A stretch of 64,000 bases of DNA from the NCBI GenBank assembly GCA_040349255.1, contig JBEQUE010000111.1:21052-85051 (forward strand), read 5' to 3'. Origin of the DNA: DATMER01 sp040349255. GTDB lineage: Bacteria > Acidobacteriota > Thermoanaerobaculia > Multivoradales > UBA5704. Both the position numbers and the translations under genes were made by a program. Every line of letters begins with the position of its first letter. Positions within the stretch are counted from its first letter, which is position 1. Positions 26,398 to 34,550 of this stretch are shown here, piece after piece. The notes beneath the pieces were generated by a model, which was given only the letters and a program-made list of their open reading frames with translations, did no database searches and had not been told where the DNA came from.

Positions 26398-27549
26398 ATG
26401 CATCCTGTATACCTGGACAATAACGCCACCACGCCCCTCCATCCGAAGGCCCGGGAGGCCATGATCCCATGGCTCGGGGAGCGGCACGGCAACCCGTCCT
26501 CGATCCACGCCTTCGGACAGGCGGCGCGCAACGCGGTGGAGGAGGCCCGGGAGCGCGTGGCCGCCCTGATCGGCGGGCGGCCTCCCGAGATCGTCTTCAC
26601 CGCCTCGGGTACAGAAGGAAACAACGCCGTGATCTTCGGAGAATTCCGGAGGTGGGGCTCGGGCCATCTTGTCCTCTCCGCGATCGAGCACCCATCGATC
26701 CGCGAGGCCGCGGCCCGGCTGGAGCGCGAGGGCGTGGCCGTCACCCGGGTGTCCCCGGTGGCGGACGGCGTGGTGCCGGCCTCCGCGGTCGTGGATGCCC
26801 TGCGGCCGGACACGCGGCTGGTCTGCCTGATGCTCGCCAACAACGAGCTGGGCACGATCCAGCCGGTGGCCGAGGTGGCCGCCGCGTGTTACGCGAGAGG
26901 GATCCCGGTGCTCTGCGACGCCGTGCAGGCGGTCGGCAAGATCCCGGTGGACGCGGAGGCGCTCGGGGTGGACTGGCTGGTGGTCGGAGCGCACAAATTC
27001 CATGGCCCGCTCGGCGCCGCGGCGCTCTGGATCCGGAAGGGCCGCGAGCTGGAGGGCCTGCTGGTGGGCGGCAGCCAGGAGCGCCGCCGCCGGGCGAGCA
27101 CCGAGAACGTGCCGGCCCTCGCCGGCTTCGGGGCGGCGGCGGAGGCGGCCCGAGTCGAGCTGCCGGAGCGCCAGGTCCACCTCGCCGGCCTGCGAGACCG
27201 ATTCGAGGCCCGGCTGCCGGAGCTGGTGCCCGGAGCCATCGTCCACTGCGCGGGCTCGCCGCGGCTGCCGAACACCTCGCACGTGGCGTTTCCGGGCGTC
27301 GAGGGCGAGTCGCTGCTGATCCGGCTCGATCTGGCCGGCTTCGCCGTGTCCACGGGGTCGGCCTGCTCCTCGGGGACGGTCGAGCCCAGCCGGACGCTGC
27401 TCGCGATGGGGCTCTCCCGCGACGAGGCGCTGTCGTCGCTCCGGGTGAGCTTCGGAATCACCAACACGTCCGAGGAGGTTGACTCCTTCCTGGACGCCCT
27501 GGCGCGCGAGGTGGCCGCGCTGCGCCGGGTGGCGCCGGTAGGAGTCTGA
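26398..27549 (+). CDS. Cysteine desulfurase (IscS/NifS class)
   Basis: A 383-aa PLP enzyme that takes sulfur from cysteine as an enzyme persulfide. Visible features are VYLDNNATTPLHPKAREAM at the N-terminus, the PLP Lys in GAHKFHGPLGAAAL, and the catalytic loop STGSACSSGTVEPSRTLLAMG with the sulfur-carrying Cys. The context, two nt upstream of mnmA, points to sulfur supply for tRNA 2-thiouridine rather than only Fe-S assembly. It starts at ATG without an SD. Confidence 0.93.
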   Translation: MHPVYLDNNATTPLHPKAREAMIPWLGERHGNPSSIHAFGQAARNAVEEARERVAALIGGRPPEIVFTASGTEGNNAVIFGEFRRWGSGHLVLSAIEHPSIREAAARLEREGVAVTRVSPVADGVVPASAVVDALRPDTRLVCLMLANNELGTIQPVAEVAAACYARGIPVLCDAVQAVGKIPVDAEALGVDWLVVGAHKFHGPLGAAALWIRKGRELEGLLVGGSQERRRRASTENVPALAGFGAAAEAARVELPERQVHLAGLRDRFEARLPELVPGAIVHCAGSPRLPNTSHVAFPGVEGESLLIRLDLAGFAVSTGSACSSGTVEPSRTLLAMGLSRDEALSSLRVSFGITNTSEEVDSFLDALAREVAALRRVAPVGV

Positions 27550-27551
27550 GG

Positions 27552-28643
27552 ATGGACGGTCTGACCGCGGTCGCCATGAGCGGCGGCCTCGATTCGTCGG
27601 TGACGGCGTGGCTGCTGGCCCGCGAGGGGCGGCCGGTGGTGGGTCTCTCGATGCTGCTCTGGGACCACTCCGGAGTGGAGTCGAACGGCCGCTGCTGTGG
27701 CGCGCTCGACCTGGGCGACGCGAAGCGGGTGGCGCAGCAGGCGGGCATCCCGCACTACACCCTGCGGCTGGACGAGGAGTTCCGGCAGAAGGTGGTGGAC
27801 CCGTTCGTGGAGGACTACCTGTCGGGCCGCACCCCGAGCCCGTGCGTGCGCTGCAACACCTGGATCAAGTTCGACCTGCTGCTCGACCGCGCCCGGCGGC
27901 TGGGAGCGGACCGGGTGGCGACCGGCCACTACGCGCGCATCCTGGAAGGTCCGGACGGTCCGGAGCTGCACACCGCGGCGGACCTGGATAAGGACCAGAG
28001 CTACTACCTCTTCGAGCTGACGCGGGAGCAGCTCGCGGCGTCGCTCTTCCCCCTTGGAGAGATGACCAAGCCGCAGGTCCGCGAGCTGGCGCGGGAGGCC
28101 GGCCTGGTGGTGGCCGAAAAGGGCGAGAGCATGGAGGTCTGCTTCGTCTCCGGAGGCATCCGCGAGTTCGTGGAGGCCCAGGTGGCGGAGCACCCGGAGC
28201 GCTTCGAAGGAGCCAGGCTTTCCGAGCCGGCGGCCCTGGTGGACACCGGAGGCCGGGAGCTGGGCACGGGCCAGCCCTACTACCGCTACACCGTGGGCCA
28301 GAGGAGGGGCCTGGGCCTCGCCGCGAAGAGCCCGCTGTTCGTCCTGGCGATCGAGCCGGAGGAGAACCGGGTGGTGGTCGGAGAGGAGTCCGAGCTGCTC
28401 GCGCCGGGTCTCCTGGGAGAGCGGCTCCACTGGATCGGCCCTGACCCGGACGGCGAGGTGGAGGCGACGGTGAAGATCCGCTCGCGCCACCCGGGAGTCG
28501 CGGCGAGAATTCGGGCGCTGCCGGGCGGCAGGGCGGAGGTCCGGTTCGCGGAGCCCCAGCGGGGGATCACCCCCGGCCAGGCCGCGGTCTTCTATCAGGG
28601 GACCCGGGTGCTGGGCGGGTGCTGGATCGTTGGAAGGACATAA
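27552..28643 (+). CDS. mnmA: tRNA-specific 2-thiouridylase
   Basis: MnmA adenylates U34 of tRNA-Glu/Gln/Lys and inserts sulfur. The PP-loop is MSGGLDSSVTA near residue 10. The two catalytic cysteines lie in PSPCVRCN (about residue 100) and EVCFVSGG (about 200). The C-terminal beta-barrel (GQPYYRYTVGQRRGLGLA) is typical. The insert SNGRCCGALDLGDAKRVA is the usual N-domain segment. At 363 aa it has normal length. It follows the desulfurase gene by two bases and should be cotranslated with its sulfur donor. Confidence 0.95.
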   Translation: MDGLTAVAMSGGLDSSVTAWLLAREGRPVVGLSMLLWDHSGVESNGRCCGALDLGDAKRVAQQAGIPHYTLRLDEEFRQKVVDPFVEDYLSGRTPSPCVRCNTWIKFDLLLDRARRLGADRVATGHYARILEGPDGPELHTAADLDKDQSYYLFELTREQLAASLFPLGEMTKPQVRELAREAGLVVAEKGESMEVCFVSGGIREFVEAQVAEHPERFEGARLSEPAALVDTGGRELGTGQPYYRYTVGQRRGLGLAAKSPLFVLAIEPEENRVVVGEESELLAPGLLGERLHWIGPDPDGEVEATVKIRSRHPGVAARIRALPGGRAEVRFAEPQRGITPGQAAVFYQGTRVLGGCWIVGRT

Positions 28644-28659
28644 AGGACCGCAGGGACAT

Positions 28660-28677
28660 CAAGGACTAGAGTCCTTG
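28660..28677. terminator. Short hairpin between mnmA and the SLC13 gene
   Basis: CAAGGACT (28660-28667) pairs with AGTCCTTG (28670-28677) around a 2-nt loop. It lies in a 61-nt convergent gap rich in repeated GGAC/GTCC words, which allows longer imperfect pairing. It is probably a terminator region; no T tract is obvious. Confidence 0.4.
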
Positions 28678-28704
28678 CAGCCTTTGCAGTCCTTTGGGTC
28701 CCTT

Positions 28705-30474
28705 CTATCCCAGCGGCCAGATCCACGGCACCATGATCATCAGCACCACGACCACCAGGGCGGTGAGCGGCAGGCCGCAGACCAGGAAGTCGCGGAAGCG
28801 GTAGCGCCCCGGGCCGTAGACGATCAGGCAGGAGGGCTCGAACGGGGTGATGAAGGAGAGCGAGGCCGAGAGGGTCACCATCACCGCGAAGGAGCGCGGG
28901 TCGTGGCCCAGCTTCACGGCGGTGTTCATCGCCACCGGCAGGACGACGAGCGCGGCGGCGGCGTTCGACATCGGCTGGGTGAGGAGGATGGTCAGCACGC
29001 CGAAGGCGAAGAGCAGGGCGCTCACCGGCATCCCTCCGGTCCAGCCCACGATCAGGCCGGCGAGGTACTCGGCGGCGCCGGTCTTGCGCATGGCGATGCC
29101 GAAGGAGGTCATGCCGGCGATCAGGATCAGGAGGCGCCAGTCGATCAGGTCGTAGGCCTCCTCCATGGTGATCAGCCGGGTGCCGATCACCCCCAGCGCC
29201 GCGAGCAGGAAGGCGACGGGCAGCGGCATCCAGCCGAAGGACGAGATGATCACCGCGGCCAGGAAGATCCCCACCGCGTAGAGTCCCTTGCGGCGCCGGG
29301 CCGGCTGGTGCTCGGTCTCCTGGAGGATCAGGAGGTCCGGACTGTCGGCGAGCGCCCGGTAGCGCTCGGACCGGCCCTGGATCAGCAGCACGTCGCCGAC
29401 CTTGAGCGGCAGGCCGCCGATCCGGGTGGCCAGCGCGTGGCCGCTGCGGTAGATGGCGATCACGCTCACCCCGAAGCGGCGGCGGAAGTCGAGCTCCTTG
29501 ATCGTCCGGCCGATCAGGGACGAGGAGGGCATGAGGATCGCCTCGGCGATCTTCATCTTGTCGCTCGCCAGGTCCACCTGGTCCCTCTTGAGGTCGGGCT
29601 TGATCTCGATCCCGGCCGTGTCCTTGACCTGGAGAAGCCCCTCGCGGGTGGTCTGGATCAGGAGCAGGTCGCCCTCCTCCAGGGTGAGCGAGGGCTCGGC
29701 CTCGTGGCGCCGGCCGCCGCGCAGGACCGCCCGCACCTGGAGACCCATCTGCCCCAGCCGGCTGTCCCGGAGCGCCTCGCCGGCCAGCGGGGAGCCGGGC
29801 GTCACCACCACCTCCGACAGGAACTCGCGGATCGAGTACTGCTCCTCGTAGCCCGCCTCCCGGGTCTCGGGCAGCAGTCGGTGGCCGACCAGCATCACGT
29901 AGGCGATGCCCATCAGGCAGACCGCCACGCCGACCGGCAGGAACTCGAACATGGAGAACGGCGCCAGGCCGGCCGACTTGAGGAGGGCGCTGGCCGCCAC
30001 GTTCGTGGAGGTGCCGATCAGCGTGCAGGTGCCGCCGAGCATCGAGGCGTAGGCGAGCGGGATCAGCACCTTGCCCGGGCTTACCCGGCTCTTGCGGCAG
30101 AGGCCGAGCACCGCCGGCATCATCACCGCCGTGCAGGTGGTGTTGTTCATGAAGGAAGAGATGAAGCTCGTCGCCGGCATGACGCAGAGCAGCACCTTGT
30201 TGCGGCTGCCGCCCGCGAAGCGGTGGATGACGTCGCTCAGGTGGTCGAGCACGCCGCCTTTCATGAGCGCCCCGGAGAGCACGAAGATGGCGGCCAGGAT
30301 GACGATGATCTCGTTCGAGAAGCCGGAGAACGCCTCGTCCACGGTCAGGATGCCGGTCAGGACCAGGATCGCCAGCAGCAGCAGGGTCGCGAGATCGACC
30401 GACACCCACTCGAACGAGAACACCAGCACCACGGCGGCCAGCAGGGCGAGGACGAGGAAGATGGGCAGAGTCAT
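28705..30474 (-). CDS. SLC13/DASS-family permease with two TrkA-C domains
   Basis: A 589-aa membrane transporter starting at ATG before TLPIFLVLALLAAVVLVFSF. Hydrophobic helices fill residues 1-190 and 390-589 (VGVAVCLMGIAYVMLVG, RLLILIAGMTSFGIAMRKTG), separated by about 200 cytoplasmic residues with two RCK_C-like folds (LRDSRLGQMGLQVRAVLRGG; IGRTIKELDFRRRFGVSVIAIYRSG). Members export or import dicarboxylates, sulfate or related anions with Na+ or H+. The soluble domains probably bind a regulatory ligand. The open frame continues upstream of this ATG but lacks support. Confidence 0.88.
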   Translation of the reverse strand: MTLPIFLVLALLAAVVLVFSFEWVSVDLATLLLLAILVLTGILTVDEAFSGFSNEIIVILAAIFVLSGALMKGGVLDHLSDVIHRFAGGSRNKVLLCVMPATSFISSFMNNTTCTAVMMPAVLGLCRKSRVSPGKVLIPLAYASMLGGTCTLIGTSTNVAASALLKSAGLAPFSMFEFLPVGVAVCLMGIAYVMLVGHRLLPETREAGYEEQYSIREFLSEVVVTPGSPLAGEALRDSRLGQMGLQVRAVLRGGRRHEAEPSLTLEEGDLLLIQTTREGLLQVKDTAGIEIKPDLKRDQVDLASDKMKIAEAILMPSSSLIGRTIKELDFRRRFGVSVIAIYRSGHALATRIGGLPLKVGDVLLIQGRSERYRALADSPDLLILQETEHQPARRRKGLYAVGIFLAAVIISSFGWMPLPVAFLLAALGVIGTRLITMEEAYDLIDWRLLILIAGMTSFGIAMRKTGAAEYLAGLIVGWTGGMPVSALLFAFGVLTILLTQPMSNAAAALVVLPVAMNTAVKLGHDPRSFAVMVTLSASLSFITPFEPSCLIVYGPGRYRFRDFLVCGLPLTALVVVVLMIMVPWIWPLG

Positions 30475-30547
30475 CGGGGCTCCCGGGGTTTGCACGCGGC
30501 CTGCCAGTTTTGCCTCCATGGTAGGCTCTTGCGCCCTGGAGGATCTC

Positions 30548-31198
30548 ATGGACCCGAGCCAGTTGATCGACATTTTCCTGCACCTGGACGTACACCTGCG
30601 CCGGATCCTCGAAGACTACGGCACCTGGACGTACCTCATCCTGTTCCTGATCGTCTTCTGCGAGACCGGTCTCGTGGTGACGCCGTTCCTGCCCGGCGAC
30701 TCCCTGCTCTTCGCCGCGGGCGCCTTCGCCGCCCTGGGCTCGCTCTCCCTGACCTGGCTGCTGGTCCTCCTCTCGGTCGCGGCCATCCTCGGCGACACGG
30801 TCAACTACTGGGTGGGCCACTTCCTGGGGGCGCGGCTGCTGGCCGCGAAGCGTTTCCGGCTGGTCCGGCCCGAGCACCTGACCTACACCCACGAGTTCTT
30901 CGAGAAGTACGGCGGCAAGACGATCATCTTCGCCCGCTTCGTGCCGATCGTCCGCACCCTGGCCCCGTTCGTGGCCGGCCTGGGCTCGATGAGCTACGGC
31001 CGCTTCATGAGCTACAACGTGGTCGGCGGTCTCGCCTGGGTGCTGATCTGCACCTTCGCCGGCTACTTCTTCGGCAACATCCCCTTTGTCCAGAAGAACT
31101 TCTCGATCGTGGTCCTGGCCATCATCGCGGTCTCGCTCATCCCGGCCGTCTGGGAGATCTACCGCGCCCGCAGTCTCCGTCAGGCCTCCTCCGAGTAG
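30548..31198 (+). CDS. DedA-family membrane protein
   Basis: A 216-aa DedA (VTT/SNARE-associated) protein with the signature EYLILFLIVFCETGLVVTPFLPGDSLLF-like segment: acidic residue in FCETG and the FLPGDSLL loop. FARFVPIVRTLAPFVAGLGSMSYGRF provides the second conserved re-entrant motif with the paired Arg residues. DedA proteins act as lipid scramblases or carriers (for example undecaprenyl phosphate) in the inner membrane. The start is ATG behind CTGGAGGATCTC. It is divergent from the SLC13 gene. Confidence 0.93.
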   Translation: MDPSQLIDIFLHLDVHLRRILEDYGTWTYLILFLIVFCETGLVVTPFLPGDSLLFAAGAFAALGSLSLTWLLVLLSVAAILGDTVNYWVGHFLGARLLAAKRFRLVRPEHLTYTHEFFEKYGGKTIIFARFVPIVRTLAPFVAGLGSMSYGRFMSYNVVGGLAWVLICTFAGYFFGNIPFVQKNFSIVVLAIIAVSLIPAVWEIYRARSLRQASSE

Positions 31199-31206
31199 GA
31201 CCGGGA

Positions 31207-31749
31207 TCAGCTCGCCGAGAACCGGCCGGCGATCTCCCGGATCTGCGCCGCGTGCCGGGCCTCGTGGGCGCCGGCGAAGGCGATCCAGTGGTAGAGGTTG
31301 AGGGGGCCGAGGGCCGGGTGCGGGAGCGTGCGCTGGCTCAGGGCGAGTCCGTCGCCCGAAAGCACCGCGTCCCGGAAGGCGATCTTCGACTGCTCCAGAG
31401 CCTCCCAGGCCGCGTCCGCATCCATCTCGCCGCGCGGGCTGGACGCTTCGGAGGCCACCCGCGGGGTTCTACGGTCCAGGAGCGGGGCCATGTTGAACGA
31501 GTCGAGGACCGGGCTCGTCTCGCTCTCCGGCCCGACGCCTTCCTCCCGCGCCGCCGAGATCTGGGCCGCGAGGATCTGGGTCATGCGCCGCTGGACGACG
31601 ACCAGGTGCTCCAGGATCTCCGCGACCGACCAGCGGCTGGGCTCCGGCCGCTGGCGGCGAAGGCCCGGAGGAACCTGGTCCACGGCGGCGCGCAGCTCCG
31701 CGCGCCGTGTGTCGAGATGATCGAGAAGCTCCCGGGTACGAGGATGCAT
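31207..31749 (-). CDS. DinB-like four-helix protein
   Basis: A 180-aa DinB/YfiT-like protein. WSVAEILEHLVVVQRRM is the first metal-binding His helix, and the C-terminal YHWIAFAGAHEARHAAQI holds the paired His residues of the family. Members are metal-dependent helical bundles, some being thiol transferases; the substrate here is unknown. The start is ATG at 31749; the open frame upstream is only a shadow of the next gene. It converges with dedA. Confidence 0.82.
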   Translation of the reverse strand: MHPRTRELLDHLDTRRAELRAAVDQVPPGLRRQRPEPSRWSVAEILEHLVVVQRRMTQILAAQISAAREEGVGPESETSPVLDSFNMAPLLDRRTPRVASEASSPRGEMDADAAWEALEQSKIAFRDAVLSGDGLALSQRTLPHPALGPLNLYHWIAFAGAHEARHAAQIREIAGRFSAS

Positions 31750-31780
31750 GAAAGGGAGTCTACTGCGACTCCGGGTCCGG

Positions 31781-31786
31781 TAGAAT
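31781..31786 (+). promoter_or_regulatory. Candidate -10 element (TAGAAT) upstream of 31798
   Basis: TAGAAT ends eleven bases before ATG 31798 and no SD lies between. The arrangement matches the leaderless-type spacing seen before several other genes in the window. Confidence 0.42.
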
Positions 31787-31797
31787 CGAGCCAGCTT

Positions 31798-32412
31798 ATG
31801 GCCAGCGCGAAAAGCACGAACCTGATCAGCCTTCTGGCACTCCTGCTCCTGGTCGTCATCGTGGCGATCACGCCCGAGGCGCGGCAGATGGGCCAGCGGG
31901 CGGCCGACTGGATGGAGGGGGTGCGGCACGAGCGCGCCGAGATCCGGCGCCGCCGGGCGGAGCAGGAGGCCAAGGCGAAGGCCGAGGCCGAACGGGCCGA
32001 GGAGGCGGCCGCCACGGCCGCCGCAGCCGAGGCCACGCCGAGCGAGCCCCCGCCGCACCTGCACCTGGGGGAGGACGGCGAATACCATGCCGATCCCGGC
32101 TGGTCCTGGGTCAACCACGAGCCGGGCGACTACCGCGTCGAGTGGGTGCCTGGCATCCAGCACCCCGACAACCCTTCCGTCCTCTCTTCCGCCGAGCCGG
32201 ACCAGTGGACCCCCGCCGCCGGCTACGAATGGGTCCTTGAGAAGGGGGTCAACGACCTGCGCGTCGCCTGGAAGCCCGGCAAGGCCCACTCCGTCTTCGG
32301 GCACGTCCTCGCCGCCGAGAAGGAGGGCGAATGGACGCCCGCTCCCGGCTGGGACTGGGCCAACGACGACCCGAACGACCTCACGGTCGTCGCCGGGGAC
32401 GGCGGGAGCTGA
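31798..32412 (+). CDS. Membrane-anchored protein with coiled coil and three similar aromatic repeats
   Basis: A 204-aa protein with one N-terminal membrane helix (LISLLALLLLVVIVAI), an Arg/Glu/Ala-rich coiled-coil stretch at about 40-80, then three short repeats: YHADPGWSWVNHEPGDYRVEW, TPAAGYEWVLEKGVNDLRVAW and TPAPGWDWANDDPNDLTVV. Each has P-G-(W/Y)-x-W and a D-(Y/L)-x-V strand, so the soluble part is a small repeat domain outside the membrane. I do not recognise a named family. Confidence 0.75.
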   Translation: MASAKSTNLISLLALLLLVVIVAITPEARQMGQRAADWMEGVRHERAEIRRRRAEQEAKAKAEAERAEEAAATAAAAEATPSEPPPHLHLGEDGEYHADPGWSWVNHEPGDYRVEWVPGIQHPDNPSVLSSAEPDQWTPAAGYEWVLEKGVNDLRVAWKPGKAHSVFGHVLAAEKEGEWTPAPGWDWANDDPNDLTVVAGDGGS

Positions 32413-32415
32413 GCC

Positions 32416-33315
32416 TCAGGCCGCCCGGCGGACGATCTCGGCGCCCTGCGGCCAGCCGCCCTGGAGGAAGGTTTCGACCGCCGGGAAGAGTTCCTTGGGC
32501 CGCTCCAGGTAGGGGTGGTGGCCCGAGCGCTCGATGCCGAGGAAGCGCGCCTCCGGCGCGTAGGCCGCCCACTCCCGCGAGGCCTCCTCGGGCACCAGGT
32601 CGTCCAGCCCCTGGACCACGAGGAGCGGCATGCGCAGCCCCGGCAGGCGTGGACGGAAATCCCAGTCGCCCATGCTCGGCAGGATGTGGTCGAAGTAGAC
32701 GCCGAGCGCGTGGCGCGGCCACTCGTTCGGGAAGGAGCAGACGTCGTCGAGCGGGAAGCGCACCAGGGCCGAGGTGTCGCCCATCATGGCCGGCAGCAGG
32801 AACCAGGTGAACCAGGCGCGGCAGAAGGCGACCGGGTCGCGCTCCTCCAGCCCCTCGCGCCGCAGCTCCTCCAGACGCGGGATGCCCGGCGGATGGACCA
32901 GCTCGTCGGTGCTCGGCAGCTCCTGCTTCCACTCGCCGGGCAGGCGGGGGGTGATCGGACAGACGAGCAGCAGGCGCTCGACCCGCTCCGGATGCTCCAG
33001 GGCGTAGGAGGCCGCGATCGCGGCGTGAAAGGAGGAGCCGAACAGGCTCATCCGATCGAGACCGAAGAAGCGGCGTACCGCCTCCAGGTCGGCCATGTCC
33101 TCGGCGAGGCTGAGCTGCCGGGGATCGGCGACGCTCGACCGGCCCCGGCTGCGCGGGTCGTAGAGGATCAGGCGGCGCCCCTCGGCCAGCGGCAGGAGGG
33201 CGTCCGCCAGCCAGTTGGCGTTCGGGATGACGAGGGTGTCTTCGCCCTCACCGAGCATCCGGTAGTAGAGCTGGAGGCCCGGCCGGACGAATACGAACCC
33301 TTCGCTGCTTTTCAT
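32416..33315 (-). CDS. Alpha/beta-hydrolase
   Basis: A 299-aa alpha/beta-hydrolase fold protein. The nucleophile elbow is LFGSSFHAA (G-x-S-x-H), an acid lies in VVQGLDDLVPEE, and the catalytic His is in ERSGHHPYLERP. The oxyanion-region sequence is NANWLADAL and RLILYDPRSRGRSS follows strand 3, a pattern of proline iminopeptidase-like and lactone or ester hydrolases. Substrate unknown. It converges with the gene at 31798 with 3 nt between the stops. Confidence 0.87.
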   Translation of the reverse strand: MKSSEGFVFVRPGLQLYYRMLGEGEDTLVIPNANWLADALLPLAEGRRLILYDPRSRGRSSVADPRQLSLAEDMADLEAVRRFFGLDRMSLFGSSFHAAIAASYALEHPERVERLLLVCPITPRLPGEWKQELPSTDELVHPPGIPRLEELRREGLEERDPVAFCRAWFTWFLLPAMMGDTSALVRFPLDDVCSFPNEWPRHALGVYFDHILPSMGDWDFRPRLPGLRMPLLVVQGLDDLVPEEASREWAAYAPEARFLGIERSGHHPYLERPKELFPAVETFLQGGWPQGAEIVRRAA

Positions 33316-33375
33316 GACTCGCGCGCCACGCCCCGGAAGCGTCAGGGGTCAGTAGAGCGCAAGTCTACTACACGC

Positions 33376-33681
33376 CTAATGGCTCCCCTTGGCTCTTATC
33401 GCCTTCACCAGCTCGGCCTTCTTCATCTTGCTCCGGCCGGGGATCTTCAGCTCGCTCGCGCGGTTGCGGAGCTCGGCGGCGGTGCGGCCTTCCAGGCCGC
33501 GGTTCGGATTGCCGGTGCCCTGGGTCGTCTTGTTCGGGGTGCGGCCTTCCTCGCGGCGCTCCTTGTTCACGGTCCGGGCCGCGACTTCCTTGGCCCGCTT
33601 CTCCGACATTCCGCGGTCCTCGGAGCTCTCCTTGATGTGCTCGTACTGGCGTTCGTCCTTGTCGCTCCAGGCTTGAGGCAT
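33376..33681 (-). CDS. Small basic protein with a Rho-N/SAP-like C-terminus
   Basis: A 101-aa very charged protein. The N-terminal half (QAWSDKDERQYEHIKESSEDRGMSEKRAKEVAARTVNKERREEG) resembles the family often annotated plasmid stabilisation protein, and the last 35 residues (TAAELRNRASELKIPGRSKMKKAELVKAI) match the Rho termination factor N-terminal/SAP-like helix-extension-helix that binds nucleic acid. The ATG at 33681 follows AAAGGAGACAC. A role in nucleic acid binding or stress is inferred; it has no obvious toxin-antitoxin partner. Confidence 0.78.
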   Translation of the reverse strand: MPQAWSDKDERQYEHIKESSEDRGMSEKRAKEVAARTVNKERREEGRTPNKTTQGTGNPNRGLEGRTAAELRNRASELKIPGRSKMKKAELVKAIRAKGSH

Positions 33682-33703
33682 GACGTGTCTCCTTTCTCGG
33701 GAG

Positions 33704-34468
33704 TCAGACGGTTGCAAGCTCCCGGTCCCCCACCTCCATCTCGAAGAGGCGGAAGGCCGGACGTTCGGGATAGGAGCTCCTCAGCAGTTGGACGGATACG
33801 TTGTAGACCGGGATGCCGGTCGAGGTCTTCCCTTCCGGGTGTCCCCGGTGGGCGTGGCCGTGGAAGACCACGTCGCAGCGGAAGCGGTTGATGGGCTCCT
33901 CCAGCCGGCTCGATCCCAGGAAGGCGAAGATCTCGGGCGGCTCGCCCTCGACGGTCTCCTGGACCGGCGAGTAGTGGAGAACGGCGACCCGCGGGATCCG
34001 CCGCAGGCGGGCGAGCGCCGCTTCGAGCTTCAGCGCCTCGTCGAGCGCCTCGCGCACGAAGTCCTTGATGATCTGCTCGCCCCAGGGGCCGAGAGCGCGC
34101 TTGCCGAAGCCGCCGCAGAACCCCTTGAGGCCCGCGAACCCCACGCCCGCCACCTCGACCGCGTCGCCGTCGAGCATGCGGATGCCGGAGTCGCCCAGGA
34201 TGCGCCGGATCTCATCCTGTCTGCCGCTCTCGAAGTCGTGGTTGCCCAGCACGCCGATCACCGGGATGCTCACCGAGCTGTGGATCTCGCGCGCCAGGCC
34301 CTGCGCCTCCTCGGGCAGGCCGTGGTCGGTCAGGTCGCCGCACAGCACGAGCACGTCCGCGTCACGGCCGGCCCGGACCAGCATGTCCCGCAGGGAGGGA
34401 TCGAGCGCCTGGGCGTAGTGGAGGTCTCCCACCGCCGCGATCCTCACCATTCCGTTCTTCGGTTCCAT
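33704..34468 (-). CDS. Metallophosphoesterase
   Basis: A 254-aa calcineurin-like phosphoesterase. The metal-binding motifs are all present: GDLHY, CGDLTDHG, GVLGNHDFE and FHGHAHRG, with VLHYSP between them. Members hydrolyse phosphomonoesters or diesters using two metal ions. It starts at ATG behind CAGGAGGA. A divergent sigma-54-type promoter pair lies between it and the nucleotidyltransferase-fold gene at 34551, which would give a leader of about 19 nt carrying the SD. Confidence 0.92.
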   Translation of the reverse strand: MEPKNGMVRIAAVGDLHYAQALDPSLRDMLVRAGRDADVLVLCGDLTDHGLPEEAQGLAREIHSSVSIPVIGVLGNHDFESGRQDEIRRILGDSGIRMLDGDAVEVAGVGFAGLKGFCGGFGKRALGPWGEQIIKDFVREALDEALKLEAALARLRRIPRVAVLHYSPVQETVEGEPPEIFAFLGSSRLEEPINRFRCDVVFHGHAHRGHPEGKTSTGIPVYNVSVQLLRSSYPERPAFRLFEMEVGDRELATV

Positions 34469-34498
34469 TCCGTCCCGTCCTCCTGCCCGGAGCCTTCA

Positions 34499-34538
34499 GC
34501 ACGCACCGTGCCAGACCGGTTCTGGTACGGACCTTGCT
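34499..34538. promoter_or_regulatory. Divergent pair of sigma-54 (-24/-12) promoter motifs on a palindrome
   Basis: On the plus strand TGGTACG-GACC-TTGCT (34523-34538) has GG at 34524-34525 and GC at 34536-34537 with ten bases between. On the minus strand TGGCACG-GTGC-GTGC has GG at 34512-34511 and GC at 34500-34499, again ten apart. The two -24 boxes are arms of a 10-bp inverted repeat (CCGTGCCAGA 34506-34515 / TCTGGTACGG 34521-34530, one G-T pair). The predicted plus-strand start is about 34549, two bases before ATG 34551. The minus start is near 34487, leaving an SD-bearing leader. Confidence 0.6.
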
Positions 34539-34550
34539 GTCAGCGAGGCC

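Noticed and set aside
28630..32412. 1260-aa open frame on the plus strand
   Set aside because: Its C-terminal 204 residues are the real gene at 31798; the rest is antisense to SLC13 and DinB and out of frame with DedA.
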